A DNA stretch of 17,653 nucleotides from Bacteriovoracaceae bacterium (lineage in GTDB: Bacteria; Bdellovibrionota; Bacteriovoracia; Bacteriovoracales; Bacteriovoracaceae): NCBI GenBank assembly GCA_023151145.1, contig JAKLJM010000042.1:1-17653 (forward strand), written 5' to 3'. Positions 1-8,412 of this stretch are shown here, one piece after another. A model generated the notes under the pieces. It was not told the DNA's origin and did no database searches. It was given only the letters and a program-made list of their open reading frames with translations. Positions within the stretch are counted from its first letter, which is position 1. Every line of letters begins with the position of its first letter. The position numbers and the translations under genes are program-made.

Positions 1-1
1 C

Positions 2-571
2 AAACTCACATCTGATGAAACTGCTGAAAAAGTAAAAAGTGACATCCCTTCAGGGCCAAATGGGTTTATTCCAGGCTTACAAAAGCACTCTGCTGGATTA
101 GGTATTGGTCAAACATTTCTTCGTTCAGACTATGAAGATAATGGAGAAGATAAAATCACAGTAGATTTTTACTATAACTACTCTGCTAGTTATTCATTTG
201 ATTTTGTTGCCAACCTACACCTTACAGATCATGAGTTCAGAAATACTGAAACAGAGCTTAAAGGTTTAGCCTTAGCCATCAAAGGTAAACTTTATCAATT
301 TGATGCTTTCGCTCCTTACGCTCTTGGTGGATTTGGATTTTATCAACCACAAGTTGCTCAGATGGTTAACGGGGTTTTAAGAGAATCAGATTCTAAGTTA
401 GTTTTTGGTATTAACTTTGGTGGAGGTGTTGACCTTGCTCTCAATGAAAGAGTGACAGTTGGTGCTTTATTCCATTATCACGATCCATTTGATGTAAAAC
501 AAGAAAATGGAAGCAATGTTGAAGGGTCGTACTACAAGTTACTTTTAACTGCTATGTACACTTTTAACTAA
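2..571 (+). CDS. Outer-membrane beta-barrel protein, 3' part (5' end outside window)
   Basis: The frame is open from the first complete codon at base 2 to a TAA at 569-571, giving 189 visible residues with no start in the window. The chain alternates hydrophobic and polar residues in short amphipathic strands separated by polar turns, for example the segment around YNYSASYSFDFVANLHL. It has glycine/aromatic-rich strands (APYALGGFGFY, FGINFGGGVDLAL) and ends in an aromatic strand, YKLLLTAMYTFN. This is the pattern of small 8-strand barrels of the OmpW/OMP_b-brl type. The last residue is Asn rather than the usual terminal Phe. The role is unknown; such proteins are structural or small-solute porin-like. 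The next gene starts only 11 bases on and no terminator is seen, so some co-transcription with the ATPase genes is possible. Barrel fold is fairly secure; the family is not. Confidence 0.7.
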   Translation, partial: KLTSDETAEKVKSDIPSGPNGFIPGLQKHSAGLGIGQTFLRSDYEDNGEDKITVDFYYNYSASYSFDFVANLHLTDHEFRNTETELKGLALAIKGKLYQFDAFAPYALGGFGFYQPQVAQMVNGVLRESDSKLVFGINFGGGVDLALNERVTVGALFHYHDPFDVKQENGSNVEGSYYKLLLTAMYTFN

Positions 572-582
572 ATAATTATTTT

Positions 583-1371
583 ATGTCGTCGCATAGGCTT
601 TTTATTATTACCGGAAAAGGCGGCGTGGGAAAAACCACTGTCGCCTTAGCTTATGCCAATCACCTAAAAGATCAGGGTAAAAAAGTTAAATTTTTCTCCT
701 TTCTTCAGCACTCGCCTCATAAAATTTTAAAATCCCTTCATTTACCAGAAATACACTTAGAACTTTTTAAAAGTGCCGAAGTTTATATTGCGAAAAAGCT
801 TAATTCAGAAACGATCGCTCACTGGATCATGCACACTCCTTTCTTTAAATCCCTTTTCCAGATGATTCCAGGCTTGGGACACATGATCTTATTTGGACAC
901 ATCATTGATGAATTAGAAAATGATCCTGAGCTTATTGTGGTCATGGATGCACCCGCCTCAGGACATGCATTAACTATGTTTGAATCAACTGCAACATTTG
1001 AAACAATCTTCAAGTCAGGTCTCATTGTTAAAGACATTGATCGCATGAATCGATTCATTAAAACCAAAGGTAATCTCTTAACCTATGTCGTGACTCTTCC
1101 CTTTCCCATGGCCCATCAGGAAGCCAAGGAATTACAAAGAGAGTTGACAGAAAAAAATGTAGAACTAGGTCCCCTTATTCTCAATGATTCCTTACATGAA
1201 CTACTGGCGACCGAGAGTGATCTTCCTGCGCTGTTAAAAAATAGACTAGAGCTGGAAAAAACGGTTTTGGCCGAAGAACCGGACTGTTTAATTATTCCAC
1301 ATTTTAATAATGATTCTAGTTTAGAAAGAGTGCAACTCGCCACCGAGAAGGTAATGCAATGGCAAAAGTAG
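583..1371 (+). CDS. ArsA/Get3-like P-loop ATPase, short divergent subunit (BagA-like)
   Basis: A 262-residue cytosolic ATPase of the SIMIBI class. It opens with the deviant Walker A loop GKGGVGKTT (residues 11-19) and carries the ArsA/Get3 motif DAPASGH at 122-128, where ArsA usually has DTAPTGH. The switch I motif DPA(H/K) after the first helix is missing and replaced by FSFLQHSPH. It is shorter than ArsA half-domains or Get3, and its only cysteine is Cys235, so neither the ArsA metalloid site nor the Get3 CXXC is present. It overlaps the next ATPase gene by 13 bases. This arrangement resembles the mycobacterial Rv3679/Rv3680 (BagA/BagB) heterodimer, and by analogy the two products probably pair. 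No Shine-Dalgarno precedes the ATG at 583, so translation may depend on coupling from the upstream gene. Substrate unknown. Family assignment is secure; the partnership is inferred. Confidence 0.85.
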   Translation: MSSHRLFIITGKGGVGKTTVALAYANHLKDQGKKVKFFSFLQHSPHKILKSLHLPEIHLELFKSAEVYIAKKLNSETIAHWIMHTPFFKSLFQMIPGLGHMILFGHIIDELENDPELIVVMDAPASGHALTMFESTATFETIFKSGLIVKDIDRMNRFIKTKGNLLTYVVTLPFPMAHQEAKELQRELTEKNVELGPLILNDSLHELLATESDLPALLKNRLELEKTVLAEEPDCLIIPHFNNDSSLERVQLATEKVMQWQK

Positions 1372-2423
1372 TGCATTTACCAAATAATAAAAAAGTCGAA
1401 TTCTTTTGTGGCACTGGTGGTGTTGGAAAAACAACAACAGCGGCAGCCCGTGCTGTTTATTTAACTAAGCTCAATAAAAAAGTCCTGCTCATAACGATTG
1501 ATCCTGCCAAACGCTTAAAACAAGTGCTCGGCATAGAAAACAAAGAGGAAGGAACTATTCAAAACGTTTCTTTAAAACTGTTTGAAGATCAAAATGAATT
1601 GAGTTTTGATGCTCTTTTAATGACACCCTACTCGACACTTAAAAGAGTAGCAGAAGAAAACAATACTTCTGACAAAATCGACACGAATATTCTTAAGACA
1701 TTAACAAAACCCTATGGGGGAATGAATGAAATAATGTCGATAGTCGAATTGCAAATGCAGTTAAAAAAACATCACTACGACACCATTATCCTAGATACTC
1801 CCCCAGGGAAACACTTCATTGATTTTCTTGAAAGTTCTAAAAAAATTCAAAACTTTTTTGATAAAACTTTCGTGGAGATTTTTCAATTCCTAGATAAAAG
1901 TTTTCAAACAAAAAGTACTAAGTTTTTTGCTCCAAAAAATTTAATTACAAACTTAGTCTCAACAGGAATTAAAAAGTTACTTAGTTACCTCGAAGATGTT
2001 ACAGGTGAAAGTTTTGTCAAAGAATTCATCGATAGTGTTTCAGTACTCTACTTGAATCGACAAACCTTTCTTGATGCCTTGCAATTTCATCAGCAACTTA
2101 AGAAAGTGGAGTTTTCCAATTGGTTTTTAGTCACTTCCGCTGACCAACACAAAATTGATGAAGCAGTTGAGTTAAAAAAAGAAGCCGAATCCTTTATTCA
2201 CCATGATCATTTTTTAATAATTAACAAGTGCCTGACTCAAGATTTCCAAGATTGGTCGCCGCAAAAAATAGAACTCATCCAGCTAAAAGAATCTCTTCTA
2301 CACCGCGAAAAGCTTTTGAAAGAGTTCTCTAGTAAAAACTTCGAGAACATATTAGAATTTCATGAGGTTTTAAGCCCATCCCCGCAAGAGCATGTCGCGA
2401 GTCTTTCAAAGGAATTTCATTAA
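1359..2423 (+). CDS. ArsA/Get3-like P-loop ATPase, long subunit (BagB-like)
   Basis: A 354-residue ATPase with GTGGVGKTT (18-26), an intact switch I DPAKRL (48-53), the motif around YGGMNEIM (119-126), and the Walker-B-like DTPPGKHF (146-153). The TIDPAKRL form is typical of the Rv3680 (BagB)-type bacterial Get3 relatives rather than of arsenite-pump ArsA. Only two cysteines occur (17 and one near residue 290), neither in a CXXC or ArsA metal-site pattern, so arsenite stimulation is unlikely. A helical region between about 160 and 240 could be the substrate-facing lobe. The start at 1359 has GAGAAGG seven bases upstream and lies inside the end of the preceding ATPase gene, so the two are translationally coupled. 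The likely role is a membrane-protein targeting or chaperone ATPase, inferred from Get3 relatives. A link to the downstream thiol genes is by position only. Confidence 0.87.
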   Translation: MAKVVHLPNNKKVEFFCGTGGVGKTTTAAARAVYLTKLNKKVLLITIDPAKRLKQVLGIENKEEGTIQNVSLKLFEDQNELSFDALLMTPYSTLKRVAEENNTSDKIDTNILKTLTKPYGGMNEIMSIVELQMQLKKHHYDTIILDTPPGKHFIDFLESSKKIQNFFDKTFVEIFQFLDKSFQTKSTKFFAPKNLITNLVSTGIKKLLSYLEDVTGESFVKEFIDSVSVLYLNRQTFLDALQFHQQLKKVEFSNWFLVTSADQHKIDEAVELKKEAESFIHHDHFLIINKCLTQDFQDWSPQKIELIQLKESLLHREKLLKEFSSKNFENILEFHEVLSPSPQEHVASLSKEFH

Positions 2424-2430
2424 TTGATTT

Positions 2431-2451
2431 TCCTTTCGGCCGCTGAAAGGA
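2431..2451 (+). promoter_or_regulatory. Hairpin covering the Shine-Dalgarno of gshA
   Basis: TCCTTTC at 2431-2437 is the exact complement of GAAAGGA at 2445-2451. The inner G2438-T2444 and G2439-C2443 can extend the stem to about nine pairs with a three-base loop. The 3' arm contains most of the AAAGGAG ribosome-binding site (2446-2452) of the TTG-started gshA. The downstream stretch is not a U-tract, so it is not an obvious terminator. It could lower or condition gshA translation. The pairing is visible; regulation is inference. Confidence 0.45.
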
Positions 2452-2458
2452 GTTCATT

Positions 2459-3691
2459 TTGTCTGCAAAAATTATTACGACTAAAGAAGAATTAGATGGA
2501 TTCATCTGTCACAATTGGAATGAGATCAATAAATATATTGAATCCTTAAAAGTGAATTTGCCGATTCCTTTTTATTCAAGTGTTGATATTAGAGAAAGTA
2601 AAACTAAATACGCACCGGTGGATCATAACATGTATCCAGCGGGCTTTAATAATGTTTGCGCTATTGATTTAAGAGAATCAGTTCCGGTTATTAAAAACAC
2701 TATTCTCAAAATGAATTCATCGGCAAAAATTGTCGGAATCATTCCTGAGTCACATACTAAAAATTTATTTTATCTCGATCACCTCTCTACCCTTTCTTCG
2801 TTAGTTAAAGGGGCTGGGTTTGAAGTTAGAATATTTACTTTTGATCCGAATGTTTTTGAAGAAGGTCAATCGACACTTCAACTGACTTCACATTCAGGAA
2901 ATGCGGTTATTATCACCAAACCAGAGATTCGCGATAATCAAATTTTTGTTGATGGTGAAAAATTAGATGCCGTCATCATGAATAACGATCAGTCGAATCC
3001 ACTGCCAGTAACATGGAATGGAATTCATACTCCCATCTCTCCATCTCCTGAGATTGGCTGGTTTAGAAGACAAAAAAATATCCACTTTTCATTTTATCAA
3101 AAAGTTGTCTCGCAATTTGCGGAACATTTCAACATTGACTGCAATTTGTTACATGCAAGATTTCGCGCAGTAGACCAAGTTGATTTTGAAACCAAAGAAG
3201 GTCTTGAACCATTAGCGATCACCGTTGACGAACTTATTAAAGAAATCGGTCCAGAGTCAAAAGTTTTTGTGAAAGCCTCTCAAGGAACTTACGGCATGGG
3301 GATCAGTGTTGTTTCTTCTGGTGACGAAATTAGAAACATGAACCGTAAAACGAGAAACAAAATGGATGTTGGAAAAAATGCCATTAAATTTACCTCAGTT
3401 TTAGTTCAAGAAGGTGTCGAAACAATTATAAAGTACGATGATAGTCCTGCCGAAATCACTATCTATTTAGTCGATGGACAATGTATCGGCGGCTTTATGC
3501 GCGCTAACTCTGAAAAAGATAGTTTAGGAAATTTAAACTCTAAGGGAATGGTTTTTAGAAAACTATGTATGAGTAATATTAGCCAAGATGATGATCACAA
3601 ATGTAAAGAGGCTATTTACTCAATCGTTGCTCGTCTTTCAACTATTGCAGCGGCTCACGAAATTAAAGAAGTATTATTAGTTACAGAATAA
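2459..3691 (+). CDS. gshA: Glutamate-cysteine ligase, PF08886/TIGR02049 type
   Basis: Catalyses ATP-dependent joining of glutamate and cysteine to gamma-glutamylcysteine, the first step of glutathione synthesis, in the cytosol. The 410-residue length matches this proteobacterial GshA type, which is unrelated in sequence to E. coli GshA. Recognised segments are the conserved block from IPFYSSVDIRES to APVDHNMYPAGFNN (about 36-65), the ATP-grasp-like KASQGTYGMGI (272-282), NRKTRNKMDVGK (295-306) and GGFMRAN with LNSKGM (344-364). The start is TTG at 2459: AAAGGAG lies six bases upstream, an in-frame stop (2444) excludes any earlier start, and the first internal Met would remove the conserved N-terminus. 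The next gene follows after 16 bases. The usual partner gshB is not adjacent. Cysteine would be supplied by the two downstream transsulfuration enzymes. Confidence 0.88.
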   Translation: MSAKIITTKEELDGFICHNWNEINKYIESLKVNLPIPFYSSVDIRESKTKYAPVDHNMYPAGFNNVCAIDLRESVPVIKNTILKMNSSAKIVGIIPESHTKNLFYLDHLSTLSSLVKGAGFEVRIFTFDPNVFEEGQSTLQLTSHSGNAVIITKPEIRDNQIFVDGEKLDAVIMNNDQSNPLPVTWNGIHTPISPSPEIGWFRRQKNIHFSFYQKVVSQFAEHFNIDCNLLHARFRAVDQVDFETKEGLEPLAITVDELIKEIGPESKVFVKASQGTYGMGISVVSSGDEIRNMNRKTRNKMDVGKNAIKFTSVLVQEGVETIIKYDDSPAEITIYLVDGQCIGGFMRANSEKDSLGNLNSKGMVFRKLCMSNISQDDDHKCKEAIYSIVARLSTIAAAHEIKEVLLVTE

Positions 3692-3707
3692 ATAGGAGAA
3701 AGATCAC

Positions 3708-5090
3708 ATGATGAAAGGTGCAAAAAAGAACATTCTCGATGCCATTGGATGGACCCCTATCGTTAAACTGAATAAAGTAACGACAGGAGTAGATTCTGAA
3801 ATTTATGTAAAATTAGAATACATGAATCCAGGTGGATCTTCTAAGGACCGAATTGGTGGATTTATTATGGATCGTGCTGTCGCTGCCGGAAAATTAAAGC
3901 CCGGTGGAACGATTATCGAGGGAACATCAGGAAATACTGGTGTAGGCCTTGCGATGTGGGCTGCAGTAAATGGATATAAATGTATTTTCGTTTTAGCAGA
4001 CAAACAGTCACAAGAAAAAGTTAATAACTTAAAATCTTTTGGCGCAAAAGTCGTTGTATGCCCTACTGATGTTGAACCAGATGATCCAAGATCATATTAC
4101 TCAGTTTCAAAAAGATTAGCGGAAACAATTCCAAATTCATACTATGTTAACCAATACGACAACCTCTGGAATCGCGAAACTCACGTAGCAACAACTGGTC
4201 CCGAGATATTTGAACAAACTCAAGGTGACTTTGATGTTTATATGGCAGGTGTTGGTACAGGTGGAACGATCACTGGTGTTTCAATGTATTTAAAAACTAA
4301 AATGCCAAACTTAAAAACTGTTGGTGTTGATGTTGAAGGATCTATTGTTGCTCAATTTGCCAGAACTGGTGACCTGAGTGGAGCTCGTTCGTATGTGATC
4401 GAAGGAATTGGTGAAGACTTTATTCCTGAGAATTACGACTTCAAAGTGATTGATGACTGGGTTGTCGTTGGTGACAAAGAATCTTTCTTAATGACCAGAG
4501 CTCTTTTGAAACAAGAAGGAATTTATACTGGTGGCTCAGGTGGTGCCGCGGTGGTTGGAGCTATAAAATATGCAAAAACGCTGAAAGAACCAAAAAAGAT
4601 ACTCGTCATTCTACCAGATTCAGGAAATCGTTACACATCAAAAATCTATAACGATGAGTGGATGATGGCCAAAGGCTATATTGATTCTGCCTTCAACGTT
4701 CAAATTAAAGATTTATTGGTTGAACTTAACAAAGATCACAAACCATTAATCTCCATTACAGATCATGCAACGATAGGTGATGCGATTAAATTAATGGAAG
4801 AAAAAAGTGTTTCTCAAGTTCCAGTCATTCAAGGTGATATCATTAAAGGAATCATTAGCGAACAAAGTTTATTAAAGCCACTCTATAACGGTGAATATAA
4901 ATTCACTGACAGTGTAAGTTTGGCCTACAATAAATCATATCGCACTGTAGATATCCATGAATTATTGGCCAGTGTTCAAGACTCACTATTAAAAAAAGAA
5001 GTTGTGCTTGTCACTGAAAATGGAAAATTGAAAAATATTTTATCTAATATTGATATTTTAAATTTCATTGCAAAACGAGATAACGCTTAA
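3708..5090 (+). CDS. cbs: Cystathionine beta-synthase with C-terminal CBS domain pair
   Basis: A PLP enzyme that condenses homocysteine with serine to form cystathionine, the first step of reverse transsulfuration. It is a fold-type II enzyme: PGGSSKDR places the Schiff-base lysine at 46, TSGNTG (73-78) binds the substrate carboxylate, and GVGTGGTITG forms the phosphate-cradling loop. GGSGGAA near residue 280 and ILPDSGNRY near 305 are also typical. From about residue 335 to the end are two CBS motifs, the Bateman module, which in eukaryotic CBS binds the activator S-adenosylmethionine. There is no N-terminal heme domain. At 460 residues it is the usual bacterial CBS length and longer than cysteine synthase (about 310), which argues against CysK/CysM. 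AGGAG lies nine bases before the chosen ATG. It sits between gshA and the gamma-lyase gene in one operon. Confidence 0.93.
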   Translation: MMKGAKKNILDAIGWTPIVKLNKVTTGVDSEIYVKLEYMNPGGSSKDRIGGFIMDRAVAAGKLKPGGTIIEGTSGNTGVGLAMWAAVNGYKCIFVLADKQSQEKVNNLKSFGAKVVVCPTDVEPDDPRSYYSVSKRLAETIPNSYYVNQYDNLWNRETHVATTGPEIFEQTQGDFDVYMAGVGTGGTITGVSMYLKTKMPNLKTVGVDVEGSIVAQFARTGDLSGARSYVIEGIGEDFIPENYDFKVIDDWVVVGDKESFLMTRALLKQEGIYTGGSGGAAVVGAIKYAKTLKEPKKILVILPDSGNRYTSKIYNDEWMMAKGYIDSAFNVQIKDLLVELNKDHKPLISITDHATIGDAIKLMEEKSVSQVPVIQGDIIKGIISEQSLLKPLYNGEYKFTDSVSLAYNKSYRTVDIHELLASVQDSLLKKEVVLVTENGKLKNILSNIDILNFIAKRDNA

Positions 5091-5104
5091 TTAAAAGGAA
5101 ATAT

Positions 5105-6286
5105 ATGCTACCTCCAAAATCAAAAATTAAACATAATTTCAAAGGTAAATCGACAAAAGCAATTCACGTTGGTGGACATCCAGATGCAGAAACCGGAGCG
5201 ATCATGCCTCCTATCTATCAAACATCTACCTATGTTCAAACAACTCCAGGTGTCCATAAAGGATATGAATATTCTCGTACCCATAATCCAACGCGTACTC
5301 GCCTTGAAGAGTGTCTTGCTAGTCTGGAAAATGCTAAGCACTGCCTAGTTACGGCTTCTGGTTTATCTGCTGAAATGCTCTTAATGCATCTTTTACCAGC
5401 TGGATCTAATATTCTTTGTGGTGATGATGTTTATGGTGGAACTTATAGATTATTTACGACGGTTTTCCACAAAATGCATAATTTTAAATTTGTTGATACA
5501 ACCAACTTAAAGTTACTAGAAAAAACCATTAAAGACTTTAAGCCGGCCATGATCTGGATTGAAACTCCAACCAACCCACTTTTGAAGATTACCGATATCA
5601 AAGCTGTAACGACTATGGCAAAAAAAGTAAAAGCTTTAACCGTAGTTGATAACACGTTTATGAGTCCCTATTTTCAAAACCCACTCGACTTAGGGGCAGA
5701 CGTAGTTCTTCATTCATTAACAAAATATATCAATGGTCACTCTGACAGTGTTGGTGGTGCCATGATGTTAAATGATGATAAAAATTACGAAACTTTATTT
5801 AAACTTCAAAACTCTATTGGGCCATCGCAATCACCATTTGATGCTTGGTTGGTTTTAAGAGGTGTTAAAACACTCAAGATCAGAATGGAACAGCATCAAA
5901 AAAATGCCATGGAAGTTGCAAAATATTTAGAAAAACATCCAATGGTTGATCGCGTTATTTATCCTGGATTAAAATCTCACCCGCAACATGCATTGGCCAA
6001 AAAGCAGATGTCTGGTTTCAGTGGAATGATCACGTTTTTTCTAAAAGGCGATATTAAAAAATGCAATAAATTTTTATCTAGCCTAAAAGTCTTCTCATTG
6101 GCCGAAAGTTTAGGGGGAGTAGAATCATTAATTGAATCTCCTGCCATCATGACCCATGCCTCTATTCCAAAAGCTGTTCGTGAGTCAATTGGACTCACAG
6201 ATAACTTAATTCGTTTAAGTGTTGGAATTGAAGATATTGAAGATATATTGGCCGACTTAGAAGCTGGATTTAAAGCAGCAAAATAA
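5105..6286 (+). CDS. Cystathionine gamma-lyase (Cys/Met metabolism PLP enzyme)
   Basis: A 393-residue fold-type I PLP enzyme of the Cys/Met metabolism family. Visible motifs are YSRTHNPTRT (56-65, phosphate-binding Tyr/Arg), ASGLSAEM, the stretch ETPTNPLLKITDI from 153, VVDNTFMSPYFQNP with the cofactor Asp, and the Schiff-base lysine 207 in HSLTKYINGHSD. SLGGVESL and THASIP lie near the C-terminus. It would cleave cystathionine to cysteine, 2-oxobutyrate and ammonia. Sequence alone separates gamma-lyase poorly from cystathionine gamma-synthase; the tight coupling to cystathionine beta-synthase (14 bases) and gshA favours the lyase. AAGGAA precedes the ATG. It is the last gene before the terminator at 6292. 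Family certain, reaction direction likely. Confidence 0.9.
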   Translation: MLPPKSKIKHNFKGKSTKAIHVGGHPDAETGAIMPPIYQTSTYVQTTPGVHKGYEYSRTHNPTRTRLEECLASLENAKHCLVTASGLSAEMLLMHLLPAGSNILCGDDVYGGTYRLFTTVFHKMHNFKFVDTTNLKLLEKTIKDFKPAMIWIETPTNPLLKITDIKAVTTMAKKVKALTVVDNTFMSPYFQNPLDLGADVVLHSLTKYINGHSDSVGGAMMLNDDKNYETLFKLQNSIGPSQSPFDAWLVLRGVKTLKIRMEQHQKNAMEVAKYLEKHPMVDRVIYPGLKSHPQHALAKKQMSGFSGMITFFLKGDIKKCNKFLSSLKVFSLAESLGGVESLIESPAIMTHASIPKAVRESIGLTDNLIRLSVGIEDIEDILADLEAGFKAAK

Positions 6287-6291
6287 AGATC

Positions 6292-6320
6292 GGGAGCCCA
6301 AAAGGCTCCCTTTCTTTTTT
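6292..6320 (+). terminator. Intrinsic terminator, probably shared by convergent genes
   Basis: GGGAGCC (6292-6298) pairs perfectly with GGCTCCC (6304-6310) across the loop CAAAA, followed by a T-rich tract at 6311-6320. It closes the plus-strand operon just after the gamma-lyase stop. On the minus strand the same stem follows the stop of the convergent gene at 6319 and is followed by a weaker GATCTTTATTTT tract, so it may work in both directions. Confidence 0.88.
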
Positions 6321-7383
6321 ATAAAATGGCAAATAGAGGACTTTTCGTTGGCATTTCAACTTGTTTTAAAGAAAGAACACGGCCACCTCGAGCAAGAACA
6401 ACTTCAGCTAAATCATCTAACAAATCATCGTTAAACTGACTCGCCCCTTCTCTAGATAAGTTTACCTTCCCTTCATACATATTAATTCGCCCCCAGAGAT
6501 TACGATCTTCTGCGATGGCCAAGATTTTGATTTTTCCCTTGATGGCATTTTGAGTGACTAAGGTAATTTCATCGGTGGCCATTTGAATCGCTGATTTATC
6601 ATGATAGTTTTGAATAATATTCTTTTTATTCAGTTCAAAAATATCATTTAATATTTTAATGGCTTCTGCCTTAAGCTCTATCGTCGTTTTACCGTTAATA
6701 CTTCCAGGAATCGACATCATTACTAAATCTTTATCACGATTGATTTTTTTATAAAATGCGACTTGTTCCTTAAGTCCAGCTAAAATCACAGGAGTTCTAT
6801 TTTTAGAAAAAATCTTATCTAATTCATTTTCTGTTTTTCTAAAAAAATTCTCCCAATTCTCAATGTTTTTTGAAGAATTATCATGATCTTGATTTTCCCA
6901 CTCTTTTTCTAGTTCTAAACCTAAGACACTTCCTTTAAAAAGTTTTATTTGTTTTTTACTAAGACTTAATAAATAGAAATCAAATTCTTTTTGCAACCAA
7001 GTAAAAATAGGTTTTAAGTGGAAGCTCTTTGAGATGAAAAAATTGTCATAAATAGTTTTTGGGAACTCAACAAATCCCGTAAATTCTTCTGAGTGGAAAA
7101 AGGCTAAACTTGAATGTTTCGAAGACATCAGCGTCCCAATTTCTACCTCATATAACTCTTTCAAATACGCATGAACTACTTTATCTTGGAATTTTTTTAA
7201 TAAATTTTTCTCACATTCCTTCAACAATCTCACCCATCTCACCTCAATAGAAGTGTCTTCGATATTGTTTATATATAAAGTAATCAATGGCATCTTGATT
7301 AATGAACGACTCTCGCCCACCACTTGTTCCTCGTTTTTTCTAATCCAAACTAATTTATTTGAAACCAAGTCAAAACTATGCAT
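6319..7383 (-). CDS. baeRF family 3 protein (bacterial eRF1/Pelota-related)
   Basis: A 354-residue soluble protein that I recognise as the bacterial archaeo-eukaryotic release factor-like family 3. Typical segments are MPLITLYINN (31-40), SFHLKPIFTWL (120-130), FYLLSLSKKQIKLFKG (136-151), AIAEDRNLWGR (289-299) and DDLLDDLAEVVLARGGRVLSL (the last strand-helix unit, 319-339). These match the family signatures 'FHLKPLL', 'FYVLALS', 'VRLFEG' and 'DDLLDDLAE..L..GG.V'. No GGQ peptide-release motif is present, so release activity is not expected; members are thought to act at ribosomes in stress or quality control, but function is unproven. AAAGGAG lies six bases before the ATG, and that start overlaps the TerC stop by eight bases, implying translational coupling. 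The residues before MPLITLY form a short extra N-terminal piece. Confidence 0.72.
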   Translation of the reverse strand: MHSFDLVSNKLVWIRKNEEQVVGESRSLIKMPLITLYINNIEDTSIEVRWVRLLKECEKNLLKKFQDKVVHAYLKELYEVEIGTLMSSKHSSLAFFHSEEFTGFVEFPKTIYDNFFISKSFHLKPIFTWLQKEFDFYLLSLSKKQIKLFKGSVLGLELEKEWENQDHDNSSKNIENWENFFRKTENELDKIFSKNRTPVILAGLKEQVAFYKKINRDKDLVMMSIPGSINGKTTIELKAEAIKILNDIFELNKKNIIQNYHDKSAIQMATDEITLVTQNAIKGKIKILAIAEDRNLWGRINMYEGKVNLSREGASQFNDDLLDDLAEVVLARGGRVLSLKQVEMPTKSPLFAIL

Positions 7384-8392
7384 GTGTAACTCCTTTTTTC
7401 TCTTTCTTAATAATGAAAGAAAGCAATATTGATAACGATATAATTCCTAAGATAATTCCCAACGATAGGGATATCGGAAACTTTCCACCATACAATTCAT
7501 TTAGCCATGCCATCTTTAATCCAACAAAAATCAATACGAATCCAAGCCCATATTTAAGTAACCAAAATTTTTCCATCACTCCCGCCAGCATAAAGTACAT
7601 TGAACGTAAGCCTAGAATCGCAAAAATATTTGAAGTGAAAACAATTAAAGGCTCTTTCGTTAATGCAAATATGGCCGGAACTGAATCAATGGCAAAAATA
7701 ATGTCGGTAAATTCGATAAACACTAACGAGACAAATAACGGAGTTGCAAACCACACACCATTCTCTTTAATCCACAATTTATTACCGTGAATTTTAGGTG
7801 AAATTTTGATGAATTTTCTTAATAACTTAATTAAGGGATTTTTCTCAGGATCAAGAGGCTTATCAGGTGCAAAGAGCATTTTTACGCCAGTTAGAATCAA
7901 AAAAATACCGAAAATAATAATAAGAAAGTGGTACTGCATTAGGATGGAGCCTAGAGCAATGAAGATGGCCCTAAAAAATAATGCCCCTAGAATTCCATAA
8001 AAGAGAACTCGATGTTGATACTTAGTGGGAATTCCAAAGTAAGAGAAGACGACAATAAAAACAAAAATATTATCTATCGCTAAAGATTTTTCAACCACAA
8101 ACCCTGTTAAAAACTCTAAGGCCGATTGCTTAGCTGCCAAAACTGGTTCAAAACCAGGAATTAACATAAGTCTTGGATCTAGGGGAAATTTCCACAAAGC
8201 ATATTGGTAAAAAGCATAATTAAAGACAAGAGCAAGTCCCACCCAAAATGCAGTCCAAAAAGCTGCCTTTTTAAAACTCATTTCCTCGCTTTTTTTATTA
8301 AATACGCCTAAATCGATTAACAGGATCACTAAAACAAATAAAGTAAACGCAATGTAAAACCACCAATATTCATTAAAAGGAAACAAGCTCAT
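7376..8392 (-). CDS. TerC family integral membrane protein, Alx-like
   Basis: A 338-residue inner-membrane protein with about nine hydrophobic segments. The two TerC hallmarks are present: EKSLAIDN (101-108) and EFTDIIFAIDSVPAIFA (227-243), whose acidic residues in membrane helices are thought to bind a metal ion. The spacing, the ILGALFFRAIFIALG and SNIFAILGLRSMYF segments and the overall length match E. coli Alx, a Mn2+ exporter linked to alkaline pH. Metal export, most likely Mn2+, is the best guess. GGAGG lies four bases before the ATG. E. coli alx has a long Mn-sensing leader; here the leader is too short for one, and control appears to pass to the divergent LysR-type regulator. It is the first gene of a two-gene unit with the baeRF3 gene. 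Confidence 0.88.
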   Translation of the reverse strand: MSLFPFNEYWWFYIAFTLFVLVILLIDLGVFNKKSEEMSFKKAAFWTAFWVGLALVFNYAFYQYALWKFPLDPRLMLIPGFEPVLAAKQSALEFLTGFVVEKSLAIDNIFVFIVVFSYFGIPTKYQHRVLFYGILGALFFRAIFIALGSILMQYHFLIIIFGIFLILTGVKMLFAPDKPLDPEKNPLIKLLRKFIKISPKIHGNKLWIKENGVWFATPLFVSLVFIEFTDIIFAIDSVPAIFALTKEPLIVFTSNIFAILGLRSMYFMLAGVMEKFWLLKYGLGFVLIFVGLKMAWLNELYGGKFPISLSLGIILGIISLSILLSFIIKKEKKGVTHA

Positions 8393-8412
8393 AACACCTC
8401 CAATACTTTGAT

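Noticed and set aside
583..2423. Arsenite efflux ATPase ArsA
   Set aside because: No arsB, arsR, arsC or arsD nearby, and the metalloid-binding cysteine pattern is missing in both proteins.
3708..5090. Cysteine synthase (CysK/CysM)
   Set aside because: Length of 460 residues, the C-terminal CBS pair and adjacency to the gamma-lyase fit cystathionine beta-synthase better.
7359..7790. 143-residue plus-strand open frame
   Set aside because: Lies entirely opposite the well-supported TerC and baeRF3 genes, has no ribosome-binding site and resembles no family I know.
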